The translations under genes and the position numbers were made by a program. From JBHIDJ01 sp046760105 (GTDB lineage Bacteria > Pseudomonadota > Gammaproteobacteria > Acidiferrobacterales > SPGG2), in contig JBHIDJ010000006.1 in assembly GCA_046760105.1 (NCBI GenBank), positions 1 to 64,000 of the forward strand: DNA of 64,000 nucleotides, given 5' to 3'. The notes beneath the pieces were generated by a model that was not told where the DNA came from, made no database searches, and saw only the letters and a list, made by a program, of their open reading frames with translations. Each line of letters begins with the position of its first letter. Positions within the stretch are counted from its first letter, which is position 1. This document shows positions 44,446-54,087 of the stretch, one piece after another.

Positions 44446-46602
44446 ATGGACGTGACCGACATTATCGGCGCACTCAATGCAGAGCAGCGGGACGCTGTCG
44501 CTGCGCCGCCGGGCCCGTTGCTGGTGCTCGCCGGTGCCGGCAGCGGTAAGACACGCGTGCTCACGCACCGCGTGGCGTGGCTGGTAGGCGTCGAGAATGT
44601 TTCTCCCCATTCGATCATGGCCGTGACCTTCACCAACAAGGCCGCACAAGAAATGCGTGGGCGTATCGAGCGGCTACTGCACTACCCGGTTAACGGCCTG
44701 TGGATCGGTACATTCCACGGCCTGTCGCATCGGCTCTTGCGGGCGCACTGGCGTGACGCGGGTCTGCCAGAGGGTTTCCAGATCCTCGACGCCGAAGATC
44801 AGTACCGGCTTATTCGCCGCGTGCTGAAAAACCTCGGTCTCGACGAGGCTTATTGGCTGCCACGCCAGCTCCAGTGGTTTATCAACACACAAAAAGAAGA
44901 AGGACGACGCCCGCAACACTTCGGTGACATCAACGATTCACAGCTGCGACAACAGGTACGTATCTATCGCGCTTATGAAGAAACCTGTCAACGAGCCGGG
45001 CTCGTGGACTTTGCGGAGTTGCTGTTGCGTGTGCTCGAATTGATGCGCGAGAACGAGACCATGCGCAGCCACTATCAGGGACGTTTCCGCCACGTTATGG
45101 TGGACGAGCTGCAGGATACCAACGCCATGCAGTATGCCTGGCTCAAGCTTTTTGCTGGCGGTCACAGTAACCTTTTTGTAGTGGGTGATGATGATCAATC
45201 CATTTACGGATGGCGCGGTGCGCGCGTGGAGAACATGCTCACGTTCGAACGGGACTTCCCCGGTACCCGGGTCATCCGCTTGGAGCAAAACTACCGATCT
45301 ACCGCTACCATTTTGCAGGCGGCGAATGCGGTGATCAGCAATAATGACGGGCGCCTCGGTAAGAACCTGTGGACCCATGGCGAGAAAGGCGATGCCATAC
45401 GTTTATATACCGCCTTTAACGAAATTGATGAGGCACGCTTCGTGATCGATCGTATCCAAGACTGGATCAACGCTGGCCGTCTCAGGCAGGAGATCGCGAT
45501 TCTCTACCGAGCGAACGCACAGTCGCGGGTTTTCGAAGAGGCGCTAATCGACGCAAACATCCCTTATCGCGTGTACGGCGGCCTGCGGTTTTTTGAGCGC
45601 GCCGAGATCAAGGATGCGCTCGCCTACCTGCGCCTTGTGGCCAGTCGCCACGATGACCCCTCGTTCGAACGGGTGGCCAACGTGCCGACGCGCGGCATCG
45701 GAGCGAAGTCATTGGAAGCGGTGCGCGAGCATGCGAAAGCCGCAAACACGTCGCTGTGGGAGGCGGCGCGGCAATTGATCGATGCGCGCGAACTTCCGGC
45801 CCGCAATACGAACGCGCTTTCGAATTTCCTCACATTGATTGACAGACTCGCCGAAGAGACCGTGGGATTTGAGCTCGGTGATTTGATTGAACATGTACTG
45901 CAGCACAGCGGGTTACTGGATCATTACAAAAAGGAGAAAGGCGAACTGGCGGAGGCTCGGGTGGAGAACCTAGAGGAACTCGTGTCCGCGGCGCGTAACT
46001 TCCGGTGGGGAGAAGACGATGATTCGGATCCGTTGTCCACGTTTTTAGCGCATGCGGCGTTAGAGGCGGGTGAGGCGCAGGCACGCGAGTGGGAAGATTG
46101 CGTTCAACTGATGAGTTTGCATTCCGCCAAAGGCTTGGAGTTTCCGCTGGTCTTTCTCACCGGTATGGAAGAAGGCCTGTTTCCCCACCAGCGTTCCCTG
46201 CAGGAACCGGGGCGACTGGAGGAGGAGCGCCGTCTTTGTTACGTGGGCATGACCCGCGCGATGCGCCAGCTTTACGTGACCTATGCGGAAATGCGCCGGC
46301 TCCATGGCGCCGAGCACTATACGAGCCCCTCGCGGTTTCTCGGCGAGGTCCCGCCCGAACTCGTTGACGAGCTGCGCGCCCAGGCGCACTTGGCGCGCCC
46401 TTGGCGGGCGGCGGCACCAGCGCACGCGGCCGCCCCGCCTGCAGGTATGCGGCTCGGCCAGCGCGTCTGGCACGAGAAGTTCGGTGAAGGGGTAGTGACG
46501 AGCTATGAGGGCCGCGGCGAGCACGCCCGTGTACAAGTTAATTTCCAGGGAGCCGGAAGCAAGTGGCTAGTGCTGGCCTATGCCAAGCTCCAGCAACTCT
46601 AA
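44446..46602 (+). CDS. uvrD: DNA helicase II (UvrD)
   Basis: SF1A 3'-5' helicase for excision and mismatch repair. 718 aa from ATG 44446 (MDVTDIIGALNAEQRDAVAA), matching the family start; the frame is open 58 codons further but without similarity. Motifs: Walker A AGAGSGKTRVL near residue 30, DELQDTNAMQY near 220, GDDDQSIYGWRGA near 247, and VTYAEMR near the end of the motor. The C-terminal Tudor-like domain reads RVWHEKFGEGVVTSYEGRG. No Shine-Dalgarno is visible; a TATTAT box ends 7 bases before the ATG, so a leaderless transcript is possible. Confidence 0.96.
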   Translation: MDVTDIIGALNAEQRDAVAAPPGPLLVLAGAGSGKTRVLTHRVAWLVGVENVSPHSIMAVTFTNKAAQEMRGRIERLLHYPVNGLWIGTFHGLSHRLLRAHWRDAGLPEGFQILDAEDQYRLIRRVLKNLGLDEAYWLPRQLQWFINTQKEEGRRPQHFGDINDSQLRQQVRIYRAYEETCQRAGLVDFAELLLRVLELMRENETMRSHYQGRFRHVMVDELQDTNAMQYAWLKLFAGGHSNLFVVGDDDQSIYGWRGARVENMLTFERDFPGTRVIRLEQNYRSTATILQAANAVISNNDGRLGKNLWTHGEKGDAIRLYTAFNEIDEARFVIDRIQDWINAGRLRQEIAILYRANAQSRVFEEALIDANIPYRVYGGLRFFERAEIKDALAYLRLVASRHDDPSFERVANVPTRGIGAKSLEAVREHAKAANTSLWEAARQLIDARELPARNTNALSNFLTLIDRLAEETVGFELGDLIEHVLQHSGLLDHYKKEKGELAEARVENLEELVSAARNFRWGEDDDSDPLSTFLAHAALEAGEAQAREWEDCVQLMSLHSAKGLEFPLVFLTGMEEGLFPHQRSLQEPGRLEEERRLCYVGMTRAMRQLYVTYAEMRRLHGAEHYTSPSRFLGEVPPELVDELRAQAHLARPWRAAAPAHAAAPPAGMRLGQRVWHEKFGEGVVTSYEGRGEHARVQVNFQGAGSKWLVLAYAKLQQL

Positions 46603-46845
46603 GAAGGACTGCCTTCTCGGCCGCACACGCTAGCGCCCGGACTCCCCGAGCCGCTGCCAGCACTGCCTCCCCTGAATCGTAGGAAAACCGCGAGTCATGA
46701 CCGCAGCCATTCGCCGGGCAGGCTCGCAAATCCCACGCCTAGCGGATATATTTGAGATAAGGTATATATGTCAGATAGTTATGAGAGCACTCGGTTTCGG
46801 AACCGCCCGTAAGGGCCGATCGCTGGGCGCTAGGAAACTGGCAGC
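46603..46845 (+). other. Gap uvrD-diguanylate cyclase
   Basis: A 6-bp hairpin AGAAGG/CCTTCT follows the uvrD stop directly, without a T tract. No gene seen. Confidence 0.35.
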
Positions 46846-47604
46846 ATGAAGTCGAACACTGGGGTCATGTCCGCCGCACGGGCGATGCTGGCTATCGTGG
46901 GGATTACGTTTTTCGCGGAGCTTGTGATCATGCTGCTGCTGGTCGACTTTGGCTATGCGACGCATCCTTTCTCGGTCATGCTGTTGGATGCCGGAATACT
47001 TTCGTTTTTGATTGCTCCACCCATCTATTGGCTTGTGGCCACCCCCATCAAACGCGAGTACGCAAAACGCCAGGACGCCGAGGGCCGCGCCGCTGAGCTT
47101 GGCAAACAGGCCATCACAGACCCCCTCACGCGAACGAGAAACCGGCGTGGCATCACCATCGCCGTACTTGAAGCCATGGCCCACGCAGAGCGCTATGAGC
47201 ATCCGCTATCGGTCGCCATGGTGGACATCGATCACTTTAAAGAGGTGAACGACACTTACGGCCACAAGGCGGGCGATCGCGTGTTAGAGGGTGTCACCGC
47301 TATTCTTGTGGAAACACTACGTATGCCGGATAAGGTGGGTCGCTATGGCGGCGAGGAGTTTCTGCTCGTGCTGCCGGAAACGGGGCTGGAACAAACCACC
47401 AATATTGCCGACCGTATCCGCGCCACCGTTGCCGAAACCGAGTTCGATATTGGCGAAAAGAAGATAAGGCTGACGATCAGTATTGGCGCAACATTGTTCG
47501 TCAAGGGCGAGGACCTTGAAGAATTATTGTCGCGCGCTGACCGTGCGCTGTACGAAGCCAAGGAGTCGGGGCGCAACCTGGTGGTGAGCGCCAAGGGCTA
47601 CTGA
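46846..47604 (+). CDS. Membrane-bound diguanylate cyclase (GGDEF)
   Basis: 252 aa. Two membrane helices (about 12-34 and 43-65), a short linker helix, then a GGDEF domain starting DPLTRTRNRRG. The active-site motif is GGEEF at residues 168-172, a competent form. The inhibitory I-site RMPD lies five residues before it (159-162), so product feedback is expected. Makes c-di-GMP from GTP. There is no separate sensor domain, so any input must act through the membrane part. Confidence 0.93.
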   Translation: MKSNTGVMSAARAMLAIVGITFFAELVIMLLLVDFGYATHPFSVMLLDAGILSFLIAPPIYWLVATPIKREYAKRQDAEGRAAELGKQAITDPLTRTRNRRGITIAVLEAMAHAERYEHPLSVAMVDIDHFKEVNDTYGHKAGDRVLEGVTAILVETLRMPDKVGRYGGEEFLLVLPETGLEQTTNIADRIRATVAETEFDIGEKKIRLTISIGATLFVKGEDLEELLSRADRALYEAKESGRNLVVSAKGY

Positions 47605-47642
47605 GAGTTCTTGCGTTCGTGGTGCGCGCGCCTGCCGTTGCA

Positions 47643-48581
47643 TTATTTCAGCATCTCCTCTACAACCGCACTCCATCCCAAGCCTAAGTTAGTCCGGTTG
47701 TATCCCCCGCCGCCCATGGCAATGATGCGCCCTTGGCAGAATTCATCAGCGACGGCGCACAAACGTTTGGCGGCGTGACCGTGCGCCTTGGGTGTGAACT
47801 GCATGTGTGTGATTGGATCACCCTTGATGCTATCGGCGCCGGCCTGCAACAAGATAATCTCCGGTTTACCCGCACGCACAAAATCCTCGAGCTGCGGCCA
47901 TACCTGGTGAAACATCTCGTCATTCGCACCGGGCAACATGGGGATGTTTAACTTCGTGCCCTTCGCCGCCCCTTTTCCGGTTTCGTGTGCGAAACCGGTT
48001 CCGGGATAGAGGAAACGCCCGTCTTCGTGAATATCGGCGAAGATGAGATCAGGATCCTCCTCGAAGGCATAGAACACACCGTCGCCATGGTGCGCATCGA
48101 TGTCTACGTAGGCGATCCGTTTGACGCCGTATTCTTGGCGCAGGGTTTCGATTAACACGGCGGGGTCATTGAAAACGCAAAATCCCGCTGCCGAATTCTT
48201 ACGCGCGTGATGCAGCCCTGCGATCGGCACGAAGATTCGCGGGGAATTACCCGACATGCTATGGATTAGGCTGTTTAACCCTGAACCTACTACAAACGAT
48301 CCGGCTTCAAACACCCCTTTGAAGGCAGGCGTATCCCCATAATCCAAGTAGCCCATGCCGGTTTTCGACTGCTGCTTGACACGTTCGACGTAATCGCGGG
48401 TGTGAAACCGTAGGATTGCGTCCTCGGAGCAGCTGGCGGGGATCGCGATGTGGACGCGTTTATCAAGCCCCCGTTTTACCGCCTCACGCCAGAAGGCATC
48501 CATGCGATCCGGCCCGAAGGGATGTCCCTCGCCGAACCCGTAACGGGCGAGGTCCTCGCCAAGGTATACCTGCATAACCAT
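47643..48581 (-). CDS. Histone deacetylase-family (AcuC-like) hydrolase
   Basis: 312 aa. The arginase/deacetylase fold motifs are intact: HHARKNSAAGFCVFND, the zinc site VDIDAHHGDGV, and the second metal Asp in QAGADSIKGDP. MGGGGYN near the C-terminus is also typical. Bacterial members remove acyl groups from proteins, polyamines or acetoin-pathway enzymes; the substrate is not predictable. ATG 48581 or 48575 may be the start. Confidence 0.9.
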   Translation of the reverse strand: MVMQVYLGEDLARYGFGEGHPFGPDRMDAFWREAVKRGLDKRVHIAIPASCSEDAILRFHTRDYVERVKQQSKTGMGYLDYGDTPAFKGVFEAGSFVVGSGLNSLIHSMSGNSPRIFVPIAGLHHARKNSAAGFCVFNDPAVLIETLRQEYGVKRIAYVDIDAHHGDGVFYAFEEDPDLIFADIHEDGRFLYPGTGFAHETGKGAAKGTKLNIPMLPGANDEMFHQVWPQLEDFVRAGKPEIILLQAGADSIKGDPITHMQFTPKAHGHAAKRLCAVADEFCQGRIIAMGGGGYNRTNLGLGWSAVVEEMLK

Positions 48582-48838
48582 GCGGTGATTATACGGTATT
48601 CCGCGACGCCGTACGTCCCCGCACTTTCAGCCAACCTCGAAAACGCGGGAGTCCTTACATCATTTCGCTATCGCGTGGAACGCGGAGATCCTAAAGTCGT
48701 AATCAACGGGTGTGTCAGTGCAGTGTTTAATTGCAATCGTCGTGGACAGTCACGTAGCTCAGGGCATGAACGATGTCGTGCGGCCGCACGCGTACGTCAC
48801 CAATGCAACGCCGGTGTTAACGGTGCGCCTTGTCTCAC
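48582..48838. other. Gap without recognised gene
   Basis: Between the deacetylase start and the LOG-family stop. No gene, terminator or clear promoter seen. Confidence 0.3.
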
Positions 48839-49507
48839 TTACAGATTGAGTTTGATTTCTTGTTCTTCCTCGGACGGTTCGAAGCCGCTGCGCTCGTAGT
48901 AGCTGAAGATCGCGTCAACCACTTCCTGCGGTTTATCGACCAGCGTGAAAAGCTCGAGATCCTCCGGGCTGATCATACCCTCGCTCACGAGCGTCTGTTT
49001 AAACCAGTCCACCAGTCCCTCCCAGAACGGTCGGTGTACCAGGATGATGGGCATACGCACGCTCTTACCGGTCTGAATCAGTGTCAACGATTCGACCAAT
49101 TCATCGAGCGTGCCAAAGCCGCCAGGCATGACTACATAGGCCTTGGCATATTTCACGAACATGACTTTGCGTGCAAAAAAGTGTTGAAAACTCAAGCTTA
49201 TGTCCTGGAAGTCATTGGCGATTTGTTCGTGCGGCAGGTGAATATTCAAGCCAACACTGGGCGATTTGGCGACGAATGCCCCCTTGTTGGCGGCCTCCAT
49301 GAGCCCAGGCCCGCCCCCGCTGATTACGCTAAAGCCGGCATCCGAGAGCATACGGGCAATCTCTTCGGTCAAGGCATAATAGGGGTGTCCGGGTTTGCTG
49401 CGCGAGGAGCCGAAGATGCTGACCGACGGTTGAATCTGCGATAAATGCTCGAAACCGGCAACAAATTCGGCCATGATCTGGAAGATTTTCCACGACTCCC
49501 GCGACAT
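48839..49507 (-). CDS. LOG family protein (TIGR00730-type)
   Basis: 222 aa, Rossmann-like lysine-decarboxylase-like fold. The signature PGGFGTLDE is near residue 125, preceded by the nucleotide loop SGGGPGLMEAANKGA. Characterised relatives release ribose-5-phosphate from AMP or cytokinin nucleotides. Divergent from polA. Confidence 0.92.
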   Translation of the reverse strand: MSRESWKIFQIMAEFVAGFEHLSQIQPSVSIFGSSRSKPGHPYYALTEEIARMLSDAGFSVISGGGPGLMEAANKGAFVAKSPSVGLNIHLPHEQIANDFQDISLSFQHFFARKVMFVKYAKAYVVMPGGFGTLDELVESLTLIQTGKSVRMPIILVHRPFWEGLVDWFKQTLVSEGMISPEDLELFTLVDKPQEVVDAIFSYYERSGFEPSEEEQEIKLNL

Positions 49508-49607
49508 GATGCGCGAGGGCGTGACGGAATGCGAGACTCTCGGGGTTAAGTTGTTTTCCGTTTTCGTAGGTATTCGTAGTGATCAAGGTTGAGGGTTCTT
49601 TGCTTTG

Positions 49608-52319
49608 ATGAATAAGACCGGCAATACCAGAACTAAGCCATTCATTTTGGTCGATGGCTCATCGTATCTCTACCGCGCATTCCATGCCATGCCACAACTG
49701 ACGAATTCCCGTGGTGAACCGACGGGTGCGGTATACGGTATCACCAATATGTTGCGCAAGCTGCTCGCGGATTACGACCCGACGCATATCGCCGTAGTAT
49801 TCGACGCTAAAGGCAAGACCTTCCGCGACGAGATCTACGCGGATTATAAGGCTAACCGACCACCTATGCCTGAGGAGCTTGCTGCCCAGATCGAACCAAT
49901 CCACGCCATCGTCCGCGCCATGGGGCTGCCGTTGCTCATCGTCGAAGGGGTCGAAGCGGATGATGTCATCGGCACCTTGGCGGCTGGGGCGGCCGAGCAC
50001 GGCCTCGATACGCTAATCTCAACCGGTGACAAGGATATGGCGCAGCTGGTCAGCGACCACGTCGTTCTGATCAATACGATGACCGATACTCTATACGATA
50101 AACAAGGTGTGCACGAAAAATTCGGCGTGCCACCAGAACATATGGTTGATTATCTCGCACTGATCGGCGACAGCGTGGACAACATACCTGGCGTGCCCAA
50201 GGTAGGGTCCAAGACCGCCGCCAAGTGGTTGCAAGAGTACGGTTCGCTGGACGAAATCGTCACCCACGCCGATGAGATCGGCGGAAAAGTGGGTGATAAT
50301 CTCCGCGCTTGTCTAGGGCAGCTGCCACTGTCGCGGCAACTCGTGACTGTTAAGTACGATGTACCGCTGGATCAGGGACCTGAGGCACTAACGCGCCAGC
50401 TACCGGATGAGGCGAAACTACGAGAGCTTTACACACGCCTGGAGTTCAAAACCTTGCTCGCCGAGCTCGTTGGCAGCGAACGGTCAGTGCAAGAGAACGC
50501 ACAGAGCATGGCGGCGCGCTATGAAACGATCTTCGATGACGAGCACCTCGATGACTGGATCGAACGTCTAAGGGTAGCCGGTCTGTTTGCGTTTGATACG
50601 GAGACCACTGCTCTCGATGCGATGCGTGCTGAGCTTGTCGGCGTTTCATTCACGTACAAAGCGGGTGCCGGTGCATATGTTCCGGTTGGTCATGCGTATC
50701 CTGGTGTGGCCAAACAGCTCGACCGTGATCGTGTACTAAGCAAACTCAAGCCAATTCTGGAAGATCCGGCTAGCACCAAAGTTGGCCAAAACCTTAAGTA
50801 TGACCTGATCGTCATGCACCGCTATGGCATCGAAGTTGCCGGCTTAGGATTCGACACTATGCTCGAGTCTTATGTGCTTAACAGTACGGCGTCGCGCCAT
50901 GATATGGACAGTCTCGCATTGCGATATCTTGGCTATAAGACATTGAAATATGAGGAAGTGGCTGGCAAGGGCAAGGGCCAGATCAACTTTAGTGAGGTAC
51001 CGGTGGAGCAAGCGGCTCCTTACGCTGCCGAGGATGCCGACGTGACGCTGCGACTGCACAAGGCTTTGTGGCCAAGACTGCAGGAGATAGCAAAGCTGAA
51101 GATGCTGTTCGAAGAGCTCGAAATGCCGCTAATACCCGTGCTCTCGCAGATGCAATGCACAGGCGTAAGGATAGATGCCGATATGTTAGCGTATCAGAGC
51201 AACGAGCTTGCACGGCGCATGTTGGAGCTCGAACGGGAGGCACACGAAACCGCTGGCCAGCCGTTCAATCTCGAGTCGCCGAAGCAAATCCAGGAGGTGT
51301 TATACGACAAACTTGGGCTGCCGGTGTTGAAGAAAACCCCAAAGGGGCAGCCGTCAACCGCTGAAGATGTCTTGCAGGAACTGGCGTTGGACTATCCGTT
51401 GCCAAGAATCATCCTCGAGTATCGCGGACTGAGCAAGCTCAAGTCCACCTATACCGATAAGCTGCCTGAGATGATCAACCCAGAGACCGGGCGCGTGCAC
51501 ACCTCTTACCACCAAGCCGTCGCGGCCACCGGCAGGTTGTCGTCGAGCGATCCCAATTTGCAAAACATCCCGGTGCGTACGGCCGAAGGGCGACGAATCC
51601 GACGGGCGTTTATCGCTGATCAGGGTTGCAAGATATTATCCGCCGACTATTCGCAGATCGAATTACGCATTATGGCGCATCTGTCAGGCGATAACGGCCT
51701 GCAGCAAGCATTCGCCGAAGGCATGGACGTGCACCGCGCAACGGCGGCAGACGTGTTTGGGGTCGCGCCCGAGCTCGTCACGGATGAAATGCGCCGAAAC
51801 GCCAAGGCCATCAACTTCGGTTTGATTTACGGCATGTCGGCATTTGGGCTGGCACGGCAATTGAAGGTTGATCGTAGCACCGCCCAACAATACGTCGATC
51901 TGTACTTCACCCGCTATCCCGGCGTGAAGGACTTCATGGACCACACACGCCAGCAGGCGCGTGAACAAGGATTTGTCGAGACCGTATTCGGGCGGCGCCT
52001 CTATGCACAGGACATCAACGCGAGCAACCAGGCGCGGCGCCAATATGCCGAGCGTGCCGCCATCAACGCCCCCATGCAAGGAACGGCCGCAGACCTCATC
52101 AAGCTCGCAATGCTGGCGGTAGATGTGTGGATTCGGGACGCCGGTGTAAGGGTGAAGATGATTATGCAGGTGCACGACGAGCTGGTGTTCGAGGTCGCCG
52201 AGCAGGAGGTGGAGAAGGCGTGTGAGAACATTCGGCGCTGTATGAGCGATGTCGCTACCCTCTCGGTCCCGTTAGTGGTCGATATCGGGGTCGGCGATAA
52301 TTGGGACGAGGCGCACTAG
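49608..52319 (+). CDS. polA: DNA polymerase I
   Basis: 903 aa from ATG 49608; a TTG one codon earlier is also open. Three domains: 5' nuclease (residues 1 to about 290, VDGSSYLYRAFHAMPQL), 3'-5' exonuclease with its acidic residues intact (FDTETTALD, GQNLKYD, EDADVTL), and the polymerase palm (SADYSQIELRIMAHLSGD, then QVHDELVFEV). Proofreading is therefore predicted active. Followed by a structured non-coding locus, as in enterobacteria and pseudomonads. Confidence 0.97.
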   Translation: MNKTGNTRTKPFILVDGSSYLYRAFHAMPQLTNSRGEPTGAVYGITNMLRKLLADYDPTHIAVVFDAKGKTFRDEIYADYKANRPPMPEELAAQIEPIHAIVRAMGLPLLIVEGVEADDVIGTLAAGAAEHGLDTLISTGDKDMAQLVSDHVVLINTMTDTLYDKQGVHEKFGVPPEHMVDYLALIGDSVDNIPGVPKVGSKTAAKWLQEYGSLDEIVTHADEIGGKVGDNLRACLGQLPLSRQLVTVKYDVPLDQGPEALTRQLPDEAKLRELYTRLEFKTLLAELVGSERSVQENAQSMAARYETIFDDEHLDDWIERLRVAGLFAFDTETTALDAMRAELVGVSFTYKAGAGAYVPVGHAYPGVAKQLDRDRVLSKLKPILEDPASTKVGQNLKYDLIVMHRYGIEVAGLGFDTMLESYVLNSTASRHDMDSLALRYLGYKTLKYEEVAGKGKGQINFSEVPVEQAAPYAAEDADVTLRLHKALWPRLQEIAKLKMLFEELEMPLIPVLSQMQCTGVRIDADMLAYQSNELARRMLELEREAHETAGQPFNLESPKQIQEVLYDKLGLPVLKKTPKGQPSTAEDVLQELALDYPLPRIILEYRGLSKLKSTYTDKLPEMINPETGRVHTSYHQAVAATGRLSSSDPNLQNIPVRTAEGRRIRRAFIADQGCKILSADYSQIELRIMAHLSGDNGLQQAFAEGMDVHRATAADVFGVAPELVTDEMRRNAKAINFGLIYGMSAFGLARQLKVDRSTAQQYVDLYFTRYPGVKDFMDHTRQQAREQGFVETVFGRRLYAQDINASNQARRQYAERAAINAPMQGTAADLIKLAMLAVDVWIRDAGVRVKMIMQVHDELVFEVAEQEVEKACENIRRCMSDVATLSVPLVVDIGVGDNWDEAH

Positions 52320-52400
52320 CAAACTGGTTTCGCCTGGTAAGCGGGGAATGGCGTTATCCCATACGCTTGGTAGGGGATTCACTGATCATAAGCAGGGACC

Positions 52401-52428
52401 GAACTTCTGGCCACGACTCGGGTCTATA
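52401..52428 (+). promoter_or_regulatory. SigmaE (RpoE/AlgU)-type promoter
   Basis: GAACTT (52401-52406), exactly 16 bases, then TCTATA (52423-52428). This fits the extracytoplasmic-stress sigma factor consensus GAACTT-N16-TCTNA closely. The expected RNA start is about 52433-52435, at the first hairpin of the sRNA locus. Confidence 0.7.
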
Positions 52429-52433
52429 CACTC

Positions 52434-52556
52434 GGACGATCCTGGTGGATCGTCTTGCCCGCTCCTCCTCCCTGAGCGGGTAGTTCCTGGGCTTTTTCTT
52501 ATGCAGGAACGGTTAGGCCCCGGGCTCTCTCCCCTTGTTTTCCGGGGCTTTTTTTT
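52434..52556 (+). ncRNA. Probable Spot42/ErsA-position small RNA
   Basis: About 123 nt between polA and engB. Four consecutive perfect stems: 52435-52442/52447-52454 (8 bp, loop TGGT); 52458-52464/52474-52480 (7 bp, loop CTCCTCCCT); 52483-52489/52504-52510 (7 bp); 52517-52523/52542-52548 (7 bp), ending in eight T. The C-rich loop could pair with ribosome-binding sites. Escherichia coli Spot 42 and Pseudomonas ErsA lie in the same gene interval, and ErsA is driven by the AlgU sigma factor. No similarity in sequence is claimed; the call rests on position, promoter and fold. Confidence 0.75.
52517..52556 (+). terminator. Intrinsic terminator of the sRNA locus
   Basis: GCCCCGG / CCGGGGC stem with an 18-base pyrimidine-rich loop, followed by TTTTTTTT. 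The T tract reaches the stop codon of the opposing engB gene. Confidence 0.85.
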
Positions 52557-53163
52557 AATCGCAGTCAGCCAGTTCCAGCCAACACCCCAGCACCTGCCGA
52601 GCGGTGTCGACACCTTGGCGCTTGAGCGAGGAGAAGCTCTGCACCGAAACGCCTACACCGAATACCTCCAGCGCGTGCTCCACCTCACGTAAGGCCGCGG
52701 CACGCCGCGCGCGCCTGAATTTGTCACTTTTGCAAAGCAGCACGTGCACTGGCATCGTGTTTGCCGTACACCACTGCAGCAGCGTCAGATCGTAGTCGGT
52801 AAGTGGGTGACGGATATCCATGACCAGCATAAGTCCGCGAAGCGAAGCGCGAGTCTGTAAGTACCGCGGAAGCGCGTGGTCCCAGCGACGCCTCACGGTC
52901 GCCGGAGCACGTGCATAGCCAAAGCCAGGCAGATCCACCAGGCGGTGTGCGGCGTCCAGCGAGAACACATTGATCTCTCGCGTCCGACCAGGCGTTTTGC
53001 TCGTACGTGCGAGCGCTTTCTGCGCCGTGATCGTGTTAATGGCGCTCGATTTGCCGGCGTTGGAGCGGCCCGCGAAGGCTACCTCGGCACCGCAGTCAGG
53101 TGGCAACTGGGCGAGCGAGGCCACACCCAGGGTAAAGCGTGCGCGCGCAAAAGGATTCTTCAT
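52555..53163 (-). CDS. engB: Ribosome biogenesis GTPase EngB (YsxC/YihA)
   Basis: GTPase for 50S subunit assembly. 202 aa from ATG 53163 (MKNPFARARFTLGVASLAQL); 17 upstream codons are open but not conserved. G1 GRSNAGKSS near residue 37, G3 LVDLPGFGYA near 80, G4-like CKSDKF near 145. Convergent with the sRNA locus and divergent from cytochrome c4. Confidence 0.96.
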   Translation of the reverse strand: MKNPFARARFTLGVASLAQLPPDCGAEVAFAGRSNAGKSSAINTITAQKALARTSKTPGRTREINVFSLDAAHRLVDLPGFGYARAPATVRRRWDHALPRYLQTRASLRGLMLVMDIRHPLTDYDLTLLQWCTANTMPVHVLLCKSDKFRRARRAAALREVEHALEVFGVGVSVQSFSSLKRQGVDTARQVLGCWLELADCD

Positions 53164-53331
53164 GGACTCGCAAACCAAATTGACCACTAACCAAGCTGTT
53201 GGTATATAGGGCATCCATCCAACGCGGACATTGCTAACAGATTATACGGGTTACGTCGCTCGCCGCGTTTAGCGAACGCCATGTCGACGCAGGGGGTCTG
53301 GCTGGTTCACGTAACCTCGGGAGGAGCAAAG

Positions 53332-53937
53332 ATGAAAAACTGTGTCACCTTGGCGCTGGTATTTTGGCTGTCTGTCTCGCTCGGCATCGCCCAGGCGGCC
53401 GGAGATGCGGCCGCTGGCAAGGCCAAAGCTGCCCTGTGTGTGGCTTGCCACGGTCCCGACGGCAACAGCACGAATCCGGAGTGGCCCAACCTGGCGGGAC
53501 AACATCCCGAATATACCGTTAAGCAACTGAAGGACTTCAAAGACGGCAGACGTGAGAACGAACTCATGTCGGGCATAGCGAAGGGACTGTCGGAACAAGA
53601 CATGGAAAATCTCGCCGCCTATTTCAGCGCACAACAACCAAAGGTTCTGGCTGTCGCGGACCTAGAGCGAACGAAGCGTGGCGAGCGGCTTTATCGCGGG
53701 GGCAACTCCGAGAGGGAGGTGTCGGCCTGCATGAGCTGCCATGGTCCGTCAGGACGAGGCATCCCACCACGGTTTCCACAGATCTCTGGCCAACATGCGG
53801 CTTACACGGAGAAACAGCTACTCGCGTTTAAAGGCGGCAAGCGCACCAACGACTTCGAGATCATGAGACGGATTGCCTTTCGCATGTCCGAAGACGAAAT
53901 CAAGGCAGTCGCGCAATACATGGCCGCTTTGTACTGA
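53332..53937 (+). CDS. Cytochrome c4 (dihaem)
   Basis: Periplasmic electron carrier to terminal oxidases. 201 aa from ATG 53332, with GGAGGAG at 5 bases. Signal peptide MKNCVTLALVFWLSVSLGIAQA. Two class I haem domains, CVACH and CMSCH, each with a distal Met (ENELMSGIAKG; IMRRIAFRM). The polA/engB/c4 neighbourhood is common in gammaproteobacteria. Confidence 0.95.
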   Translation: MKNCVTLALVFWLSVSLGIAQAAGDAAAGKAKAALCVACHGPDGNSTNPEWPNLAGQHPEYTVKQLKDFKDGRRENELMSGIAKGLSEQDMENLAAYFSAQQPKVLAVADLERTKRGERLYRGGNSEREVSACMSCHGPSGRGIPPRFPQISGQHAAYTEKQLLAFKGGKRTNDFEIMRRIAFRMSEDEIKAVAQYMAALY

Positions 53938-54071
53938 CAAACGCCGCTCGTCCGTCACCTGCCCCTTCTCGTCGCTTGCTACCGTCGACGGCCACCTATT
54001 GACCGGTGGCATCTCCCGGGGCGTCCATTTTTTCCTATTTAGACCAATAGCTTATAGCCAGGTTAAAGGGT

Positions 54072-54087
54072 TGGCACGAGAATTGCC
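54072..54087 (+). promoter_or_regulatory. Sigma54 (-24/-12) promoter
   Basis: TGGCACG, four bases, TTGCC: the GG and GC dinucleotides are 10 bases apart, as the RpoN consensus requires. It lies 100 bases before the small gene at 54188. Confidence 0.85.
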
